A DNA stretch of 64,000 nucleotides from Bactericera cockerelli (lineage: Eukaryota; Arthropoda; Insecta; Hemiptera; Triozidae): contig CM044956.1 of assembly GCA_024516035.1 (NCBI GenBank), forward strand, positions 24,681,383 to 24,745,382. Direction: 5' to 3'. Position numbers and translations under genes: made by a program. Positions 1 to 10,978 of this stretch are shown here, piece after piece (the stretch's first letter is position 1; each line of letters opens with the position of its first letter). Under the pieces are notes generated by a model that had not been told where the DNA came from, did no database searches, and saw only the letters and a program-made list of their open reading frames with translations.

Positions 1-1490
1 AAAATTCAAAATCTTTGGGCGATTCCAACCAGGACCCGGTAAACCCTTTCATTCTCCATCTCTTAACTTACCAGCCTTAACATACCTGCCAACACTCGCA
101 AATGATTGCGGTTAGCCCATCTCTAAACCTGACCAGAACACATACTTATAATGATGTGTTCCATACAGTTACTGCTGACCACAGACTAGATCTTATTACT
201 AGATGTGTCTGGTCAAACTCACTGGAGAAAAGAAAAAGTTCATGAAGGAAGTGAAGAAGTATAAGGGCACACTCATTACATTACTACAAGCAAATAAGTT
301 TTACTGAAAGTTCAATAACAAGAACAAGAAAACAGAAGACTTTACTGAAATAAACACCAGGAGAAAAAAAGAAAACAAACAGTAAAATAAAAATATATGC
401 AGTGTGTCCACTTTTATGTGTGCCATAGGAAAATAACACGTAAAAACTTTTTTTGGGCCTTCAAAAATCGCTAGTGTTTTTTTCGACTGGAGAAATTGAT
501 CACCGCTAGTTTCAAGAGTCTACGATCTACAGTTCACGAGATATAGGTTCAAAACGAGCACCAGTACGAAATGTGGAACTACCTTACTTTTTTTTTTTTT
601 TTTTTTTTTTTAAAGATTTTAACATATTAACGGGGTTAACCCATGTTTATTTTTTGTAAATTAATTACAAACAAAAACTTATACTAAGATATAATATAAA
701 TACTTAGAATAAACTTAATTAAAAAATTGATAATTGAATTGGACAATATTGATATTTTTGTTTAGATATTATTCAGTTGGAATAGTTTATTTTTTATACA
801 TTCATAACTATCAAAGAAAAGATCGATTGAAGTGTCTTTCTCGCAAGCTTCATTAAAAAGGCGAATAAAACGATTGAAGGGCTTGAAAAAAGAATAGTTT
901 TTTGTACAAGATTTTTCATACAATAGATTTTTGTTTCTAGTATTCTTAGGATTTGTCCTAAATGAAAGTTCCTCTAGTAATTCTTTTAAAACAGTTCTAT
1001 TGTTTAATATTTTAAAAAGTTTTTCACGGATTTTTGGCTAAAAAATCGATTGGTGCTGGTTTTAAGAGTCTACAACTTACAATTCATGAGATTCACTCTT
1101 TCGTACAATTGAATAAGTTAGCGATGACCTTTTTTTCTCACCTTAGGTTTAATTTTAGGTTTCAACTATAGAGTGGGTATAAAACTTTAAGATTAACGAA
1201 ATGAAATACCTACCTATTTTTTTTTTTTTTTTTTTTTTTTAAATAAAACATACTTGTAAAGAAGGTTGTTAAAATGTATTTATTTGGCTGGGCGACCGAA
1301 TTTATTTTAATACAGATCTCTCTTTTGTCAAAAGAAAAAGTTTTAAAAGGAAACAGATATCTCGCTCTGGGAACGATGTATTTTATAATTAAAAATAGCC
1401 CATCAGGGCGGAAATCCAAACAAAACCCGGGTTCAGTGTAGTACGTTACCGATTAGTCCGATTGCACAGACTCTTGGCTGGGTATCAGTG
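1..1490. other. AT-rich intergenic DNA, no gene seen
   Basis: No convincing coding exon is visible. There are poly-T runs near 588-611 and 1219-1240. Two diverged direct repeats about 550 bp apart (roughly 470-560 and 1025-1110) share the core 'AAGAGTCTAC' followed by an 'ATTCATGAGAT'-like string, so an old repeat underlies the segment. Confidence 0.5.
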
Positions 1491-1493
1491 TGT

Positions 1494-1676
1494 AATCAGT
1501 GTAAACAGAAAAGTGAGAAGTTGTACTAGATGTACATAAATATCAGAACATACCTGGACAGCTGTTTCGAGCTTATTTGCTCTCATCAGCAGGTAATAGT
1601 TCTGAGTATCCATGCCATCGAATCACCTCTCTATTTTAATCAGTGTAAACAGAAAAGTGAGAAGTTGTACTAGATG
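1494..1676 (-). repeat. Tandem 144-bp hammerhead satellite, 1.27 units
   Basis: An identical 39-bp string occurs at 1494-1532 and 1638-1676, giving a period of 144 bp. Between the two copies, on the minus strand, lies a complete hammerhead ribozyme (1535-1614). One full monomer plus the first 39 bp of the next is the signature of a tandem multimer or of an integrated concatemer, not of a dispersed single-copy insert. A related monomer lies on the + strand at about 55218-55364. In metazoans such short tandem units with hammerheads are known as retrozyme-like elements that give small circular RNAs; assignment here is by structure only. Confidence 0.75.
1535..1614 (-). ncRNA. Type I hammerhead self-cleaving ribozyme, copy A
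   Basis: Read on the minus strand, all conserved hammerhead core elements are in order. CUGAUGA is at 1589-1583. Stem II is GAGC (1582-1579) paired with GCUC (1572-1569). GAAA is at 1568-1565. Stem III is minimal, two base pairs (A-U, C-G) closing the loop AGCU (1563-1560). The cleavage triplet GUC is at 1559-1557. Stem I is formed by UACCUG (1595-1590) with CAGGUA (1556-1551), then GAAC/GUUC, then an outer 8-bp helix with two G-U wobbles, separated by internal loops. A two-pair stem III is typical of hammerheads in Penelope-like elements and metazoan retrozymes, which often cleave as dimers. Cleavage is predicted just 3' of C at 1557. Confidence 0.85.
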
Positions 1677-1920
1677 GGTATTGAACACCTTTTCCTACTT
1701 GTGTATTATTTTTCATACACAAAAAGGTTACTGGCCAAAAAATGTGCTGAAACTTTCTAATAAAACGCAACAGAGGTTTTGAACTTCGTACTTTAATTCA
1801 TAATTCTATGAGTGGCACTAATCAAGTTACATATCATTCAAATATAGGTACTCACCCTTGTTATTTCATTTACATAATCCAGATCCAGTGAATCCCTTGT
1901 ATCGTTTAGATTTCAGCTTT

Positions 1921-2046
1921 TACTTCCGAGAAATTTCTAATATTAGAAATCGGAAGTATTGTGTTCGTTTTTGTAAAAAAAAAATATTTTTTTGCACCGA
2001 TTTCAATTTTTTCCATATTTGGACGTTTCATATTTCTGGACGTTGT
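1921..2046 (+). repeat. Repeat family A, hairpin-end fragment
   Basis: The piece begins with the family's terminal hairpin: TACTTCCGA, then the perfect 18-bp palindrome ATTTCTAATATTAGAAAT inside, then TCGGAAGTA. It continues through 'GTATTGTGTTCG', an A/T run and the 'GGACGTTTCATA' motif, after which the homology ends. Other copies in this window continue into 'CTCCTGAGCAACTTTGG' and the sequence described at 31114-31776. Confidence 0.7.
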
Positions 2047-2054
2047 TTTAATTA

Positions 2055-2304
2055 AAAATCTCAAATTTGTCTTAAAATACTTGTAATGTCAGCTACTTTT
2101 CAGAAATGTATTACAAATAGTGTGATTCCATTTAAGATTCCAAAGTTGTCCCCCCCCGGGGCCGCCCCTATTAATGATAAAAAATCAAAACCTGGTAGAA
2201 AAGGTTTCCCCCTCTATAATTTTGTACACGTGTTATAGAATTTTTTGAAATTTTCATCCGTTCTCTTGATATTTCGAGTGCCTCCTAAATTTTGGCGGAC
2301 CCTG
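2055..2304 (-). repeat. Repeat family B, one arm ending GGCGGACCCTG
   Basis: This segment matches, in the same orientation, the right arm of the palindromic element at 13176-14008. It also matches, in reverse, the intronic copy starting at 39059. It ends in GGCGGACCCTG, the reverse complement of the family's CAGGGTCCGCC terminus. It contains a C8 run near 2151-2158. Confidence 0.65.
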
Positions 2305-2309
2305 TGTGT

Positions 2310-4350
2310 AAATTTTGTTGATAAAAACCGTGCAAATCTCTCTGAAGGAAAAACTCTAATGAGACAGTTTCTAGACTCACGAAATTTGAACGTCTCCTTT
2401 CACACTAAAAGCTCGTCTTTCTCTCTACCCGAAGATAAGAAACCCTACGATGTTTTACCATTTTTGATACAAAAAAGAAAGAAAAAAACGGTAAAAGTAA
2501 TTTTCTAATGAAGTTTGATACAAATTTGTATTTTTCATATCCTCTATTGTATATTGAAGTAAATGTCGAGAGCAGAGCTGTCTTTGAATAAGTATTTCCG
2601 AATTAGAGACAGATAAATATCGTGTTTTCCTGTGAACTGATTTCCTAAGAGAGATAGCGGAAAGTACAGCATGAGATACAGGGGATTTTTTATATTGGGA
2701 AAGCGTTTTCAAATTACCGAGTAGCTTCGAATAGTTCTGTGAGAAAGTATTTTTATGAAATTCAAAAGTTAAATAGTGTTCTTTGAATACATACTAGAAA
2801 AGTCCTTAGTATCTACAGTACCTATGTTTCTGAAAAGGTGGCCACCCCCTCGTAACTTTTGAACGCGATGGAATTTTTTAATTCTGTAAAGTACTAAGGA
2901 TAGGAAGTGGCCCTATGGACCAACCTGTGTTCATACTTATTTCGGACCCCGGCCGGCGCTTTACATTAAACTTTACATTAACTAGTATATTAGTTTTACA
3001 TTAAACTTTACATTAACTAGTATAGTTTTACATTAAACTCTATTACCATGCTCATAATTTTGATGGTTTAGCAGTAAGTAAGTCAGTTACAAAATTGCAA
3101 ATTTTAAAATTACCTCCCTCTGAAAGTTTTTTGCAGAGAAATTTTCAGTGTGTTTTTAATGATATGAGGAGAACCTTTGTGCCACATTTCATAGCTCTAT
3201 GGTCAATAGAATCGAGGATATGAGGGTGTGAAAAACCGGGTGAATCGGTTCGTGTAAAGATACACTGCCGTGCTTACTGGATTTTGGCCAAGCGCACTGC
3301 AGTGCCCTCAGTTCCTTAATCTAACTCTGGGCATATTCTGTTTTACGGCCATGTCTGCCTCATCGTGTGTATCCATTATCCAAGTCGCAACTCTTCACAT
3401 GTTTGATTAGATCTTCTTCATGAATAATACTATAATTACTATCTTCAGAATTGGGTGGTTTAAAAAATACACACATGGGTAAAAATACAACTTCATATCG
3501 ATTTATAGGATAAATTACTTGCAAAAGTCATGCAGCAAGTTTACCGACAGTTGAAATTATGTCCATCAAGAAATGGGAGGCTACATTGTTGAAGAAAGAG
3601 AAACTTTTACAAGTCCGAAATTTTTTTGGATTCTTCAGAGCTTGTTTAAAGAAATCTGGCTCAAACTTTGAATTTAGGGTCTGGGGACCCTAAAACGCGT
3701 TTTGGCACTAGAAACTGACTATCGAAAATTTTGGGTGATTCCATTACTTTTCTTATTATAGGATAAGGAAAGTAAAAGGATTACTATTAATTTAACTCCT
3801 GAATTATGCCTACCTATATTTCTCTTTCCAAAATTAGAGGAACCATGCCTGATAGAAAGAAATTTGTTATTTTATGAAATTGAATAAGAAGAGATGAAGA
3901 AGCAGACTTAAAGGGATTTTTGCTTCGTTTGAAAAGCATAAAATTAGAGTGGAGGACAGAAAGGATGCAGGGAGAATGACTCGAGAAGATCAACAGAGAG
4001 ATAATTGGAAATGACAGTTTTTTCTCTTGCTCTCAGATCCAGACTGTAGAGGATATCATTGATTTTCAAAGACAACTTCAAAAGATTTCCTAAAATGCTT
4101 GTGTGTGTGATGGATGCATGTGTGTGAGAGAGTGTTGTGCTGTTTGGAGTGATGTGTGTGTGTGTCTTTATGCTGTGAACAAGATATCTTAAGAACAGTT
4201 AAAGCTAGAGGCTTGAAATTGGTATATAAGGAGAGTACATTTTGTATGGATTTCAAAAATATCATAAAAAGAGGGGGTGATTTTAAATTCCAAAGTTGTC
4301 CTTAAAATAACCTTCAGGGGTTATCCAAGACACTTCTAGAGGTCACCATT
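2310..4350. other. Intergenic DNA with repeat fragments
   Basis: No exon could be supported. A short tandem repeat built on 'TTTACATTAAACTTTACATT' lies at about 2958-3040. At about 3655-3782 there is a family D tail, running from 'CAAACTTTGAATTTAGGGTC' to a terminal hairpin with GGATAAGGAAAGTA; the same tail is at 45085-45195. Around 4280 a string matches the inner part of family B. Confidence 0.5.
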
Positions 4351-4433
4351 AAGTGTCCCCTTTAGAGCTATGAAAATGATTCTTGCACAGATTTTTTCTA
4401 TCATCAGTAGTTCTCGAGATATTTGAATGCCTC

Positions 4434-5137
4434 GTTTACAATGGGACATTGGTCTTGTGTCTATCCGACAGACAAACAGACGAAATAGTTGCTCACGAGG
4501 TTATGAAACGTGCAGAAACTTTGATTTTGTGTCTGTCCGTCGGTCTGTTAACCACATTCTTTGTAACGCGCAAATCTCAGAAACCACTGAACAGATTTCA
4601 ACAAAAATTTGTACACATATAGCAGACGTATTGTAGATGGTCCCATTTTAAATTCATCAACTTCGCACATGCGGTTCTTGGAGATAGAGACCATAAGGCG
4701 CATGATTTCGATGAACTTTTGTACATTTATAGGAGACGTTATGTAGATGGTCCCATTTTAAATCATCAAACTTCGCACTAGCGGTTCTGGGTGAAAGAGA
4801 CCATGCGCCTGACCTTTTACTTTTATGTCTTGTGAACGATACATTTAAATGTATATGCGTATTGTGTTTCAAAGAGTGCAATTATTTTTTTATAAAATAT
4901 CTAAGAGCTCTGATATTTAAAAAAATCCAAAATTTTGGACAAAAAAGTGCAAAAATGAGGTCTACGACTGTAGGAAAAACGGTAGTCTACCATTAAAAAT
5001 AAATTAGAAGAAAATCGGTTAAGCAACTTTGGAGATACAAGTGATTTAGTATAAAATTTCAAAATTGACACGTGGATACAATGTGAACCAATCACGAGGA
5101 AGTATTGTGTCCATAATTGGCAGTGTATTTTTAAATG
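4434..5137 (+). repeat. Repeat family A, long 5'-truncated copy
   Basis: The copy carries the typical family A blocks: 'GTCTGTCCGTCGGTCTGTTA', 'AACGCGCAAATCTCAGAAAC', 'TAGATGGTCCCATTTTAAAT' and 'AGAGACCATGCGCCTGACC'. It ends with 'CACGAGGAAGTATTGTGTCC' and 'TAATTGGCAGTGTA'. The 'AGATGGTCCCATTTTAAAT' block is present twice (about 4635 and 4748), so part of the element is duplicated locally. The hairpin end is missing. Confidence 0.7.
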
Positions 5138-5139
5138 TT

Positions 5140-6110
5140 TTGATATTTTGTTTCCTAACCTGTGATATCTTTATACCTATATAATGTTCATTATTTTGTT
5201 CTTATTGTACATAGTACTTTTTTCATAATTACACACCTCTTTGAGAGTAATTATTATAATTATAGCAGTTGACTTTAGTAACATCTGATGTAATCTCAGA
5301 ATAAGTCAAAAATTGTACATGACACTTTCACAGAAAACTTTTGAAAAAAAAAAAGACTATCTAGAAATAGAAAGCTTATCAACTTATCAAACATACTAGG
5401 TGCACATTGTACATACACGTAAAAACGAATTAAGTTTCAACTTTGGACCCACTGACGAAATGAACTGTGCCATCACATGAGAGATGATGCGTACTAACTT
5501 ACCTGTGAACAAACAAGAGAAAGAGATCATTATTAAATACATATATGGCAACAATGATCATGATTCTAATAGTTTAAAATAAAAAAACAATAAAAATAAA
5601 GATATTTTTCAAGGAAGATGTTTTCAAAATAACGTACTGAATCGAAATTTTCGAAAAGAAATTTATAACTTTATAACTAAAATGATTCTCATCAAAGAAG
5701 CAGAATCACCTAAAATCTAGGGTAATTGCTTTTTTTTATTGTAGCTGGTAATTTTTGGCATAAGAATAGCAAGGCGAATCAGAGGAGTGGTGTGCTGTAC
5801 TGATCAACAACTATAACAATAATTAACATGCGTTTTATGGTGTCAGTGCGAAGGTATAATACGAAGTAAGTACTAAGGCGTTACGTGATGTAAAGTACTA
5901 AGTTATTATATTTTATGTTAAGAGTACTCATCCTTTCTGTGGTGTGCTCTGATAATATGATAGACATGCCACAAGCTTGAGATCAAAAATAAATGGTGAA
6001 GTATACTGTGTGGTGGTAAACTCACGAGAATTTCTTGGAATCCTGCTCAGTATTAAAGGGTGAAGGATGGACTATGTTTTTAAGTGTGACAGATCAAACT
6101 TAGACCCTCC
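5140..6110. other. AT-rich intergenic DNA
   Basis: I see no coding exon, RNA gene or well-formed repeat in this stretch. Confidence 0.4.
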
Positions 6111-6115
6111 TAAAA

Positions 6116-6355
6116 TCATAAAAGTTCATTTCCTGACGGACAAACTTCAATCTGCAGTGAGTCATAGCTACTAGTAGGTACTTTTACTTTCCTTCCCATA
6201 AAAAACAAAGTAATCGAATCACATTGTTTTTCGGAAAACAATTTCGGAAAAGTGCAAAGTTTCGTCCATTGGTCTGAAAACACAATATTAGCAATACTAC
6301 GCAGCATCTCAGAAGCGGAAACGCTGCCCCTGATTAAACAAATGACTCCAGACAC
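6116..6355 (-). CDS. Possible exon or relic ORF, unknown function
   Basis: A 79-codon open frame on the minus strand. An acceptor-like TTTAATCAG precedes the part beginning Gly-Ser-Val-Ser-Ala-Ser. The segment 'MLRSIANIVFSDQWTKLC' has the look of conserved protein, loosely resembling the start of domains found in transposon-associated insect proteins, but the rest degenerates. I cannot assign a function. It may be a decayed transposon gene or a terminal exon. Confidence 0.25.
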   Translation of the reverse strand: MSGVICLIRGSVSASEMLRSIANIVFSDQWTKLCTFPKLFSEKQCDSITLFFMGRKVKVPTSSYDSLQIEVCPSGNELL

Positions 6356-6642
6356 ACCAAACGGTTAGGCGGAGTCATTGTTGAATTACTGAAAGTATCA
6401 CTGAGTGTCTAAAACTCACATGTAAATCACTTAGACCCACACACGCAGGGGAATTGGAATAGCCTCACTAGACATGCGACGAAGACTTGCTATTGAGGTG
6501 TTACGCAGAAAACTAAATCTGACACCAGACACTTTTTAGTCAACACCCAATCATCCAGACTGAACACCACCAGGTTCGTACATCTTGACACTCGGAAGGC
6601 AAAAAAAGCTTAACCGACCCTAATGAAGAACCACCACCATGG

Positions 6643-6819
6643 TCAAATATATTCCTCGGATTCCTCCTGGAAATCATTGCTTTCTCCAGGATTTCTGAGG
6701 ATGAGGCCATATACATGTTCGTCTCGAATCAAATAGATCAAACAGAACCCAATGATGACCAAACTGAAAACAACTCCATAGAATAATTCCACGATGTTCC
6801 AGATTTGAATGGTGAAGCC
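6643..6819 (-). CDS. Possible 3'-terminal exon with one membrane segment
   Basis: On the minus strand a splice acceptor (TAATATTTTTAG) precedes an open frame. It encodes a hydrophobic helix (roughly IVELFYGVVFSLVIIGFCL) followed by a polar acidic tail that ends at a stop. The acceptor, frame and amphipathic tail are compatible with a last exon of a membrane protein. I do not recognise the family. A further minus-strand open frame at 7410-7616 lies upstream and could belong to the same unit, but no connecting splice was established. Confidence 0.3.
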   Translation of the reverse strand, partial: GFTIQIWNIVELFYGVVFSLVIIGFCLIYLIRDEHVYGLILRNPGESNDFQEESEEYI

Positions 6820-7409
6820 TAAAAATATTAGATGGAATACCCTGTTTGAATCATGAGAATGGTAAGTACCATGTATCAACATACAGATACTGTTCAAGAG
6901 GTACTATTGTAGGATGACATTCTAGATCCAAGCCGATGATTAATTGATCCTGAAGATAGAGTCGGGGATCTCTTGAAATATTTCGTGTAATTGAAATGAT
7001 CTTTCTCTCTTTGTTTCGACTCACATATTTAAAGAGCTTGGACTAGTTTAGTCCATACAAGACGAACAAATTAGAAATAGTAGTTCCTTCTTGCAATCAA
7101 ATCCGTTTTGGGCTGTCAACTTAACGCACCTATAGGTTATAGGTACCTACATATTTCAACCATGTTCAAGATGTTACATATAATGTAGAAAATGGCTGTA
7201 TGGGTTGTTGAACTATAATATAATTATCATTTTGACCGCAGATCAAGCATGGGATTTTTGGTAACATGAGAATAATAGGGCATCTTCCCTGGAGATATAT
7301 CAATACCTAATAGAAACATCTTGCCTTACTACCGACATGTCACAAGTCCAAAATTTGCATCATCTTAACCCCCGGAGGGAACCTGGTTGATTTTACACAT
7401 GATGTAACA

Positions 7410-7616
7410 TTAGTTCTCGCTATGTTGTTCCACCTCCCTCTCCTCATTAAAATTTCCAACCTTTTCCATCTTTGTAACAAGCTCAATGAAACGCTTGGGT
7501 AAAACTTTCGGATTTTCACCTCTTTCATGTCGTTCGACTAGAAAGTGCCGCGCCGGGACTTCTGATCGTAATGAAAACTCCTCTGCTACATTCGCAATAT
7601 GCCACGGATAGTGCAC
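7410..7616 (-). CDS. Unrecognised 68-codon ORF, possible exon
   Basis: The open frame encodes a polar, charged peptide beginning 'MHYPWHIANVAEEF'. It lies upstream, in minus-strand sense, of the candidate exon at 6643-6819. No domain is recognised and no clear donor was found. Confidence 0.2.
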   Translation of the reverse strand: MHYPWHIANVAEEFSLRSEVPARHFLVERHERGENPKVLPKRFIELVTKMEKVGNFNEEREVEQHSEN

Positions 7617-8507
7617 CTCTTCTCGAGAGTAGTTTTACATTGACTGCACAACATCGCAACGCAACATAACTGGTCTTAGTAAAGAGTAAGTTTTAATGTT
7701 CAACAATTAGTAGGAAGGAACCCTCGGTAAGGCGGATGGATTGTTAAATTATTATATTACCTGCACTTATTAAATTCGTGTGTAAAAGTATCTTTTATCT
7801 AAGTCGAACTTGGTAAAATTTAGGCATGGTTCTTTAAAACTGTTCAGGGAACAGACTCTGTCGATTAGGATCACTTTAGTTTTAGTTTCCAATGGAGCGA
7901 CCTTGAAATAATATCCGAAGACAAAGTACAGAGATGAACAATCAAGATAATGCGCCAATGGTGTTTTCGTGATTGAGGTGTTTCATATAATGTTTGGATG
8001 GATTCTGAACTATAATGTCTATTATTATTTCTTCTATAGTATTTTTTATTTATTCAATATTAACGTTCCAGTTGTATCCCCAGATCTTCATTGAGTAGTT
8101 ATACGTTGGAAGAACATCTCGCAGCAGCGGCTTTGATAAATATTGATACATTAATCCCAGAGCGGGCAATAAAATTCCACTAATAATGCAGAGGATAGAT
8201 GTTATTATATTCTAACGATCAATAAATTCAGCTAAGGCGCGAAATTTTAATGTATATTCGGTAGGAATCAAACTCGTTTAATCTCATGATCCGAATATGT
8301 GTTATTTATCTGATTCTCATTGGGAACAACAAGTTGAAGGTTTTAATGGGTTAAGAATACTATTGAAAACATCTTGCGAGATCACAATCGTCACAAGGCG
8401 TGGTAAAAATGCTTTCCATCATCCGGAAGACCAGATTTCTGATAGTTCTTTCTGACAGTCAAACTCTTTGCTAAACTATCGAACTCCGCGGTGCTACGAG
8501 TGTACAG

Positions 8508-10606
8508 CAGTGGCGGCTCGTCGGGTGAAGACACTGAAGACATTTTCACCTAATTTTGAACAGTGAAAACACTACTCATAATCCCTTGAACATGGCACAA
8601 TTGATCCAACTCAAAGAAAAAAAAAAAAAAAAAAAAGAGTAAGCTTTGTGTAAAATAGATCAATGCTGCTTAACATTTCATGTTACTTTCCAAGGAGAAC
8701 ACCAAATGTGAAGACAATTCGAAATTGTCTTCAGTTGTCCTTGAATCAACCAATCAGAGTTGAGTATTTCCAAGTAGGTATCATGAAATATTAGGCAAGA
8801 ACTATATCTATGTAATATGCTACTGAGGACAGTCTTCAGTTGTATTCAGTTTACATTATCTACACGACCTCATACGAAATGTCACGAAGCCACATACCAT
8901 GTGCGATGTCATGTGTTTTTGATATTAACATTGTTGCCAGTAGCATTAGCCTCCCATATCTAGCACAATCTTGTAATATTAAAATAAAAAAAAATAATAA
9001 TAATAACGTAGGCGTTAGGAAAGCAGGATTTTGTGTCAGGAATTTTGGATATTATTCTCAATTTTTGGGTTCTAGTTTTGTACATAGTTCCTAAACGATA
9101 GCCGATACCAATAAATTTTAACTATTAATTTATGTATCTTGTCAACTAAAGTCTTAAAAAGGACATCTCGATTGAAGTCAAATCTCGGAAATAATTATTT
9201 AATATAGGTACCGAAACTGAGCCAAATAAGATAATCTGGTATCTAGTTGTTCCAAGAAGTTTTTAAATAGGGACAATGGTGGTCCTGTTTAAGATCCTGA
9301 CTATGGAACCACTTTAAAAAAAATCATGAAATTAGACGTGTTAAAATGAAATTCTCAAGAGAAAATTTTGTTCAGGGGGTGTAGTATTATTTTTTTAAAT
9401 AAATAAATACGTCTTACATGATTTGAGGGATTTCTTTAAATTTAAAATATAGCTCTTGAAGTTTGTAGAAATTTAGCTATGAAATTAATTTGGCAACATT
9501 GTATCTCTTATCTTTAGAATGTAAACAAAACTTGTTGCACACTTTTTAAATTTTATTAGATTATTTTCAAATCTTTTCAACGGTAATCAAGTTACTTTTA
9601 ATTAGTGTAACTAGTTCATAAAGTTATTTCCCAGTATTTGATACAGGATAGAAACATTATTCCTACCTGATCTGAAATGTGCTTTTCATAATAAGTTGAA
9701 TATGAAGTAGCTATGTACTTCTTTCAGTGTCAGAAATAACATTATAATTATGCAGGTAGCTAAGCACACAGCTTCCAGTGAAGTACTTAAAATTATAAGG
9801 CAATATCTGTGTTTTTCATAAATAGTCATTTAAACATCAATGGTAACACAAATTTAAGCTGATTTTATATTTGTAGTAAGTATGTTTTCTTAGATTTATT
9901 TTGTAATCTGGTGGTGGATTTTCTTCCAGTTTTGGATTGTAATTTTTAGTCTTCAACTAACTTTCTTTCCTTCCCAGTTCTAACCCCTCTTTAAAATGTT
10001 GTACCTACCTATCTACTGAGGTATAATCCTAATATTTTTATTTTAATTCCTTTTTACCAACTTTTAGTTAATATTTTTTATTAAGATGAATAAATATTTT
10101 TTATTAAGATGAATATTTCAAAGAAACAATGAGATTCCCACAAAATCTTGGGGTTCAAACATTAAAAGTAACCCCATTCAGATTAAGAAGTAATGAGGAT
10201 AAGAAAGATATTATGATTACTGGATGTCCAATTTCTCCAATTACTATAACCACCACTAAAAAAGTAAAGCAAATGCCTGCCCCACAGCCATACAGTTCAA
10301 GCCTGAATGATGGCTTATGAAAAATGAATGGCTGTGTACCAGCTCAAGTGTTGACAAATTGTTCTGCTGGCCTTGTTTATTTATTAAGTACCAAGTGTTC
10401 TCCAAAAAAAGTACCTATAAAAACTTATATGATGCAAAACTGGTATGAGAGAAAATCATGCTCTGCAGGGAAACAGCCATAACTTACAATGGGCTGTGTT
10501 TATGAGACCATAAGAACTAAGATCTGATAAATTAATAATTTTATTTTTTCAATACTTCTGGGTATAATTTGTCTTCACCTAGTCTTGAAGTCAGGAGCCG
10601 CCACTG
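8508..10606. mobile_element. hAT-like non-autonomous element, 2.1 kb, perfect 8-bp TSD
   Basis: The ends are CAGTGGCGGCTC (8508) and GAGCCGCCACTG (to 10606), a perfect short inverted repeat. The element is flanked by the identical 8-bp duplication GTGTACAG at 8500-8507 and 10607-10614. An 8-bp target duplication and CAGTGG-type ends are hallmarks of the hAT superfamily. Subterminal copies of a GTCTTCAG-type motif occur near the left end, including the hairpin GAAGACAATT-cga-AATTGTCTTC at about 8711-8733. The interior is AT-rich with no transposase. The longest open frame (10129-10320) is unrecognised and may be captured or non-coding. Confidence 0.8.
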
Positions 10607-10978
10607 GTGTACAGCTGGTACAGCTATGGTGTACACGTTATCCTACAATCAAAACTTAGGACCATCGTGTACTTATCATCAAGACTTTACTTAAGAATTA
10701 CAAATGATGGATCATCACGATTAAATCATTAAAAAGTACATCTACCATTATAGAAAACTCTGGGCATAAAGCACAAATTGAGGAATTGTTTCAAACTTTT
10801 AGCATCCAAGAGACCTGATGAGCTGAGTTGATGTTTCTCTGCTGTGTGCTAGTAGTCACTAGGAGGCATGATTCATGAGTTAAACTTTGATAACTACCTA
10901 ACAGTATCCGAGCGTTCTGTATTATGAGGATTGGACTTGGTCTCGTCTAAGATCATTGAAATGAAGGGCAAAAAGATA

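Noticed and set aside
6116..6355. Naming the 79-codon ORF as a specific transposon-associated domain
   Set aside because: Only a short stretch looks similar from memory and the rest does not fit.
10801..10840. A further hammerhead at CTGATGAG (10816)
   Set aside because: No GAAA or stem I/III partners follow in the needed order; the same holds for 57464 and 60314.
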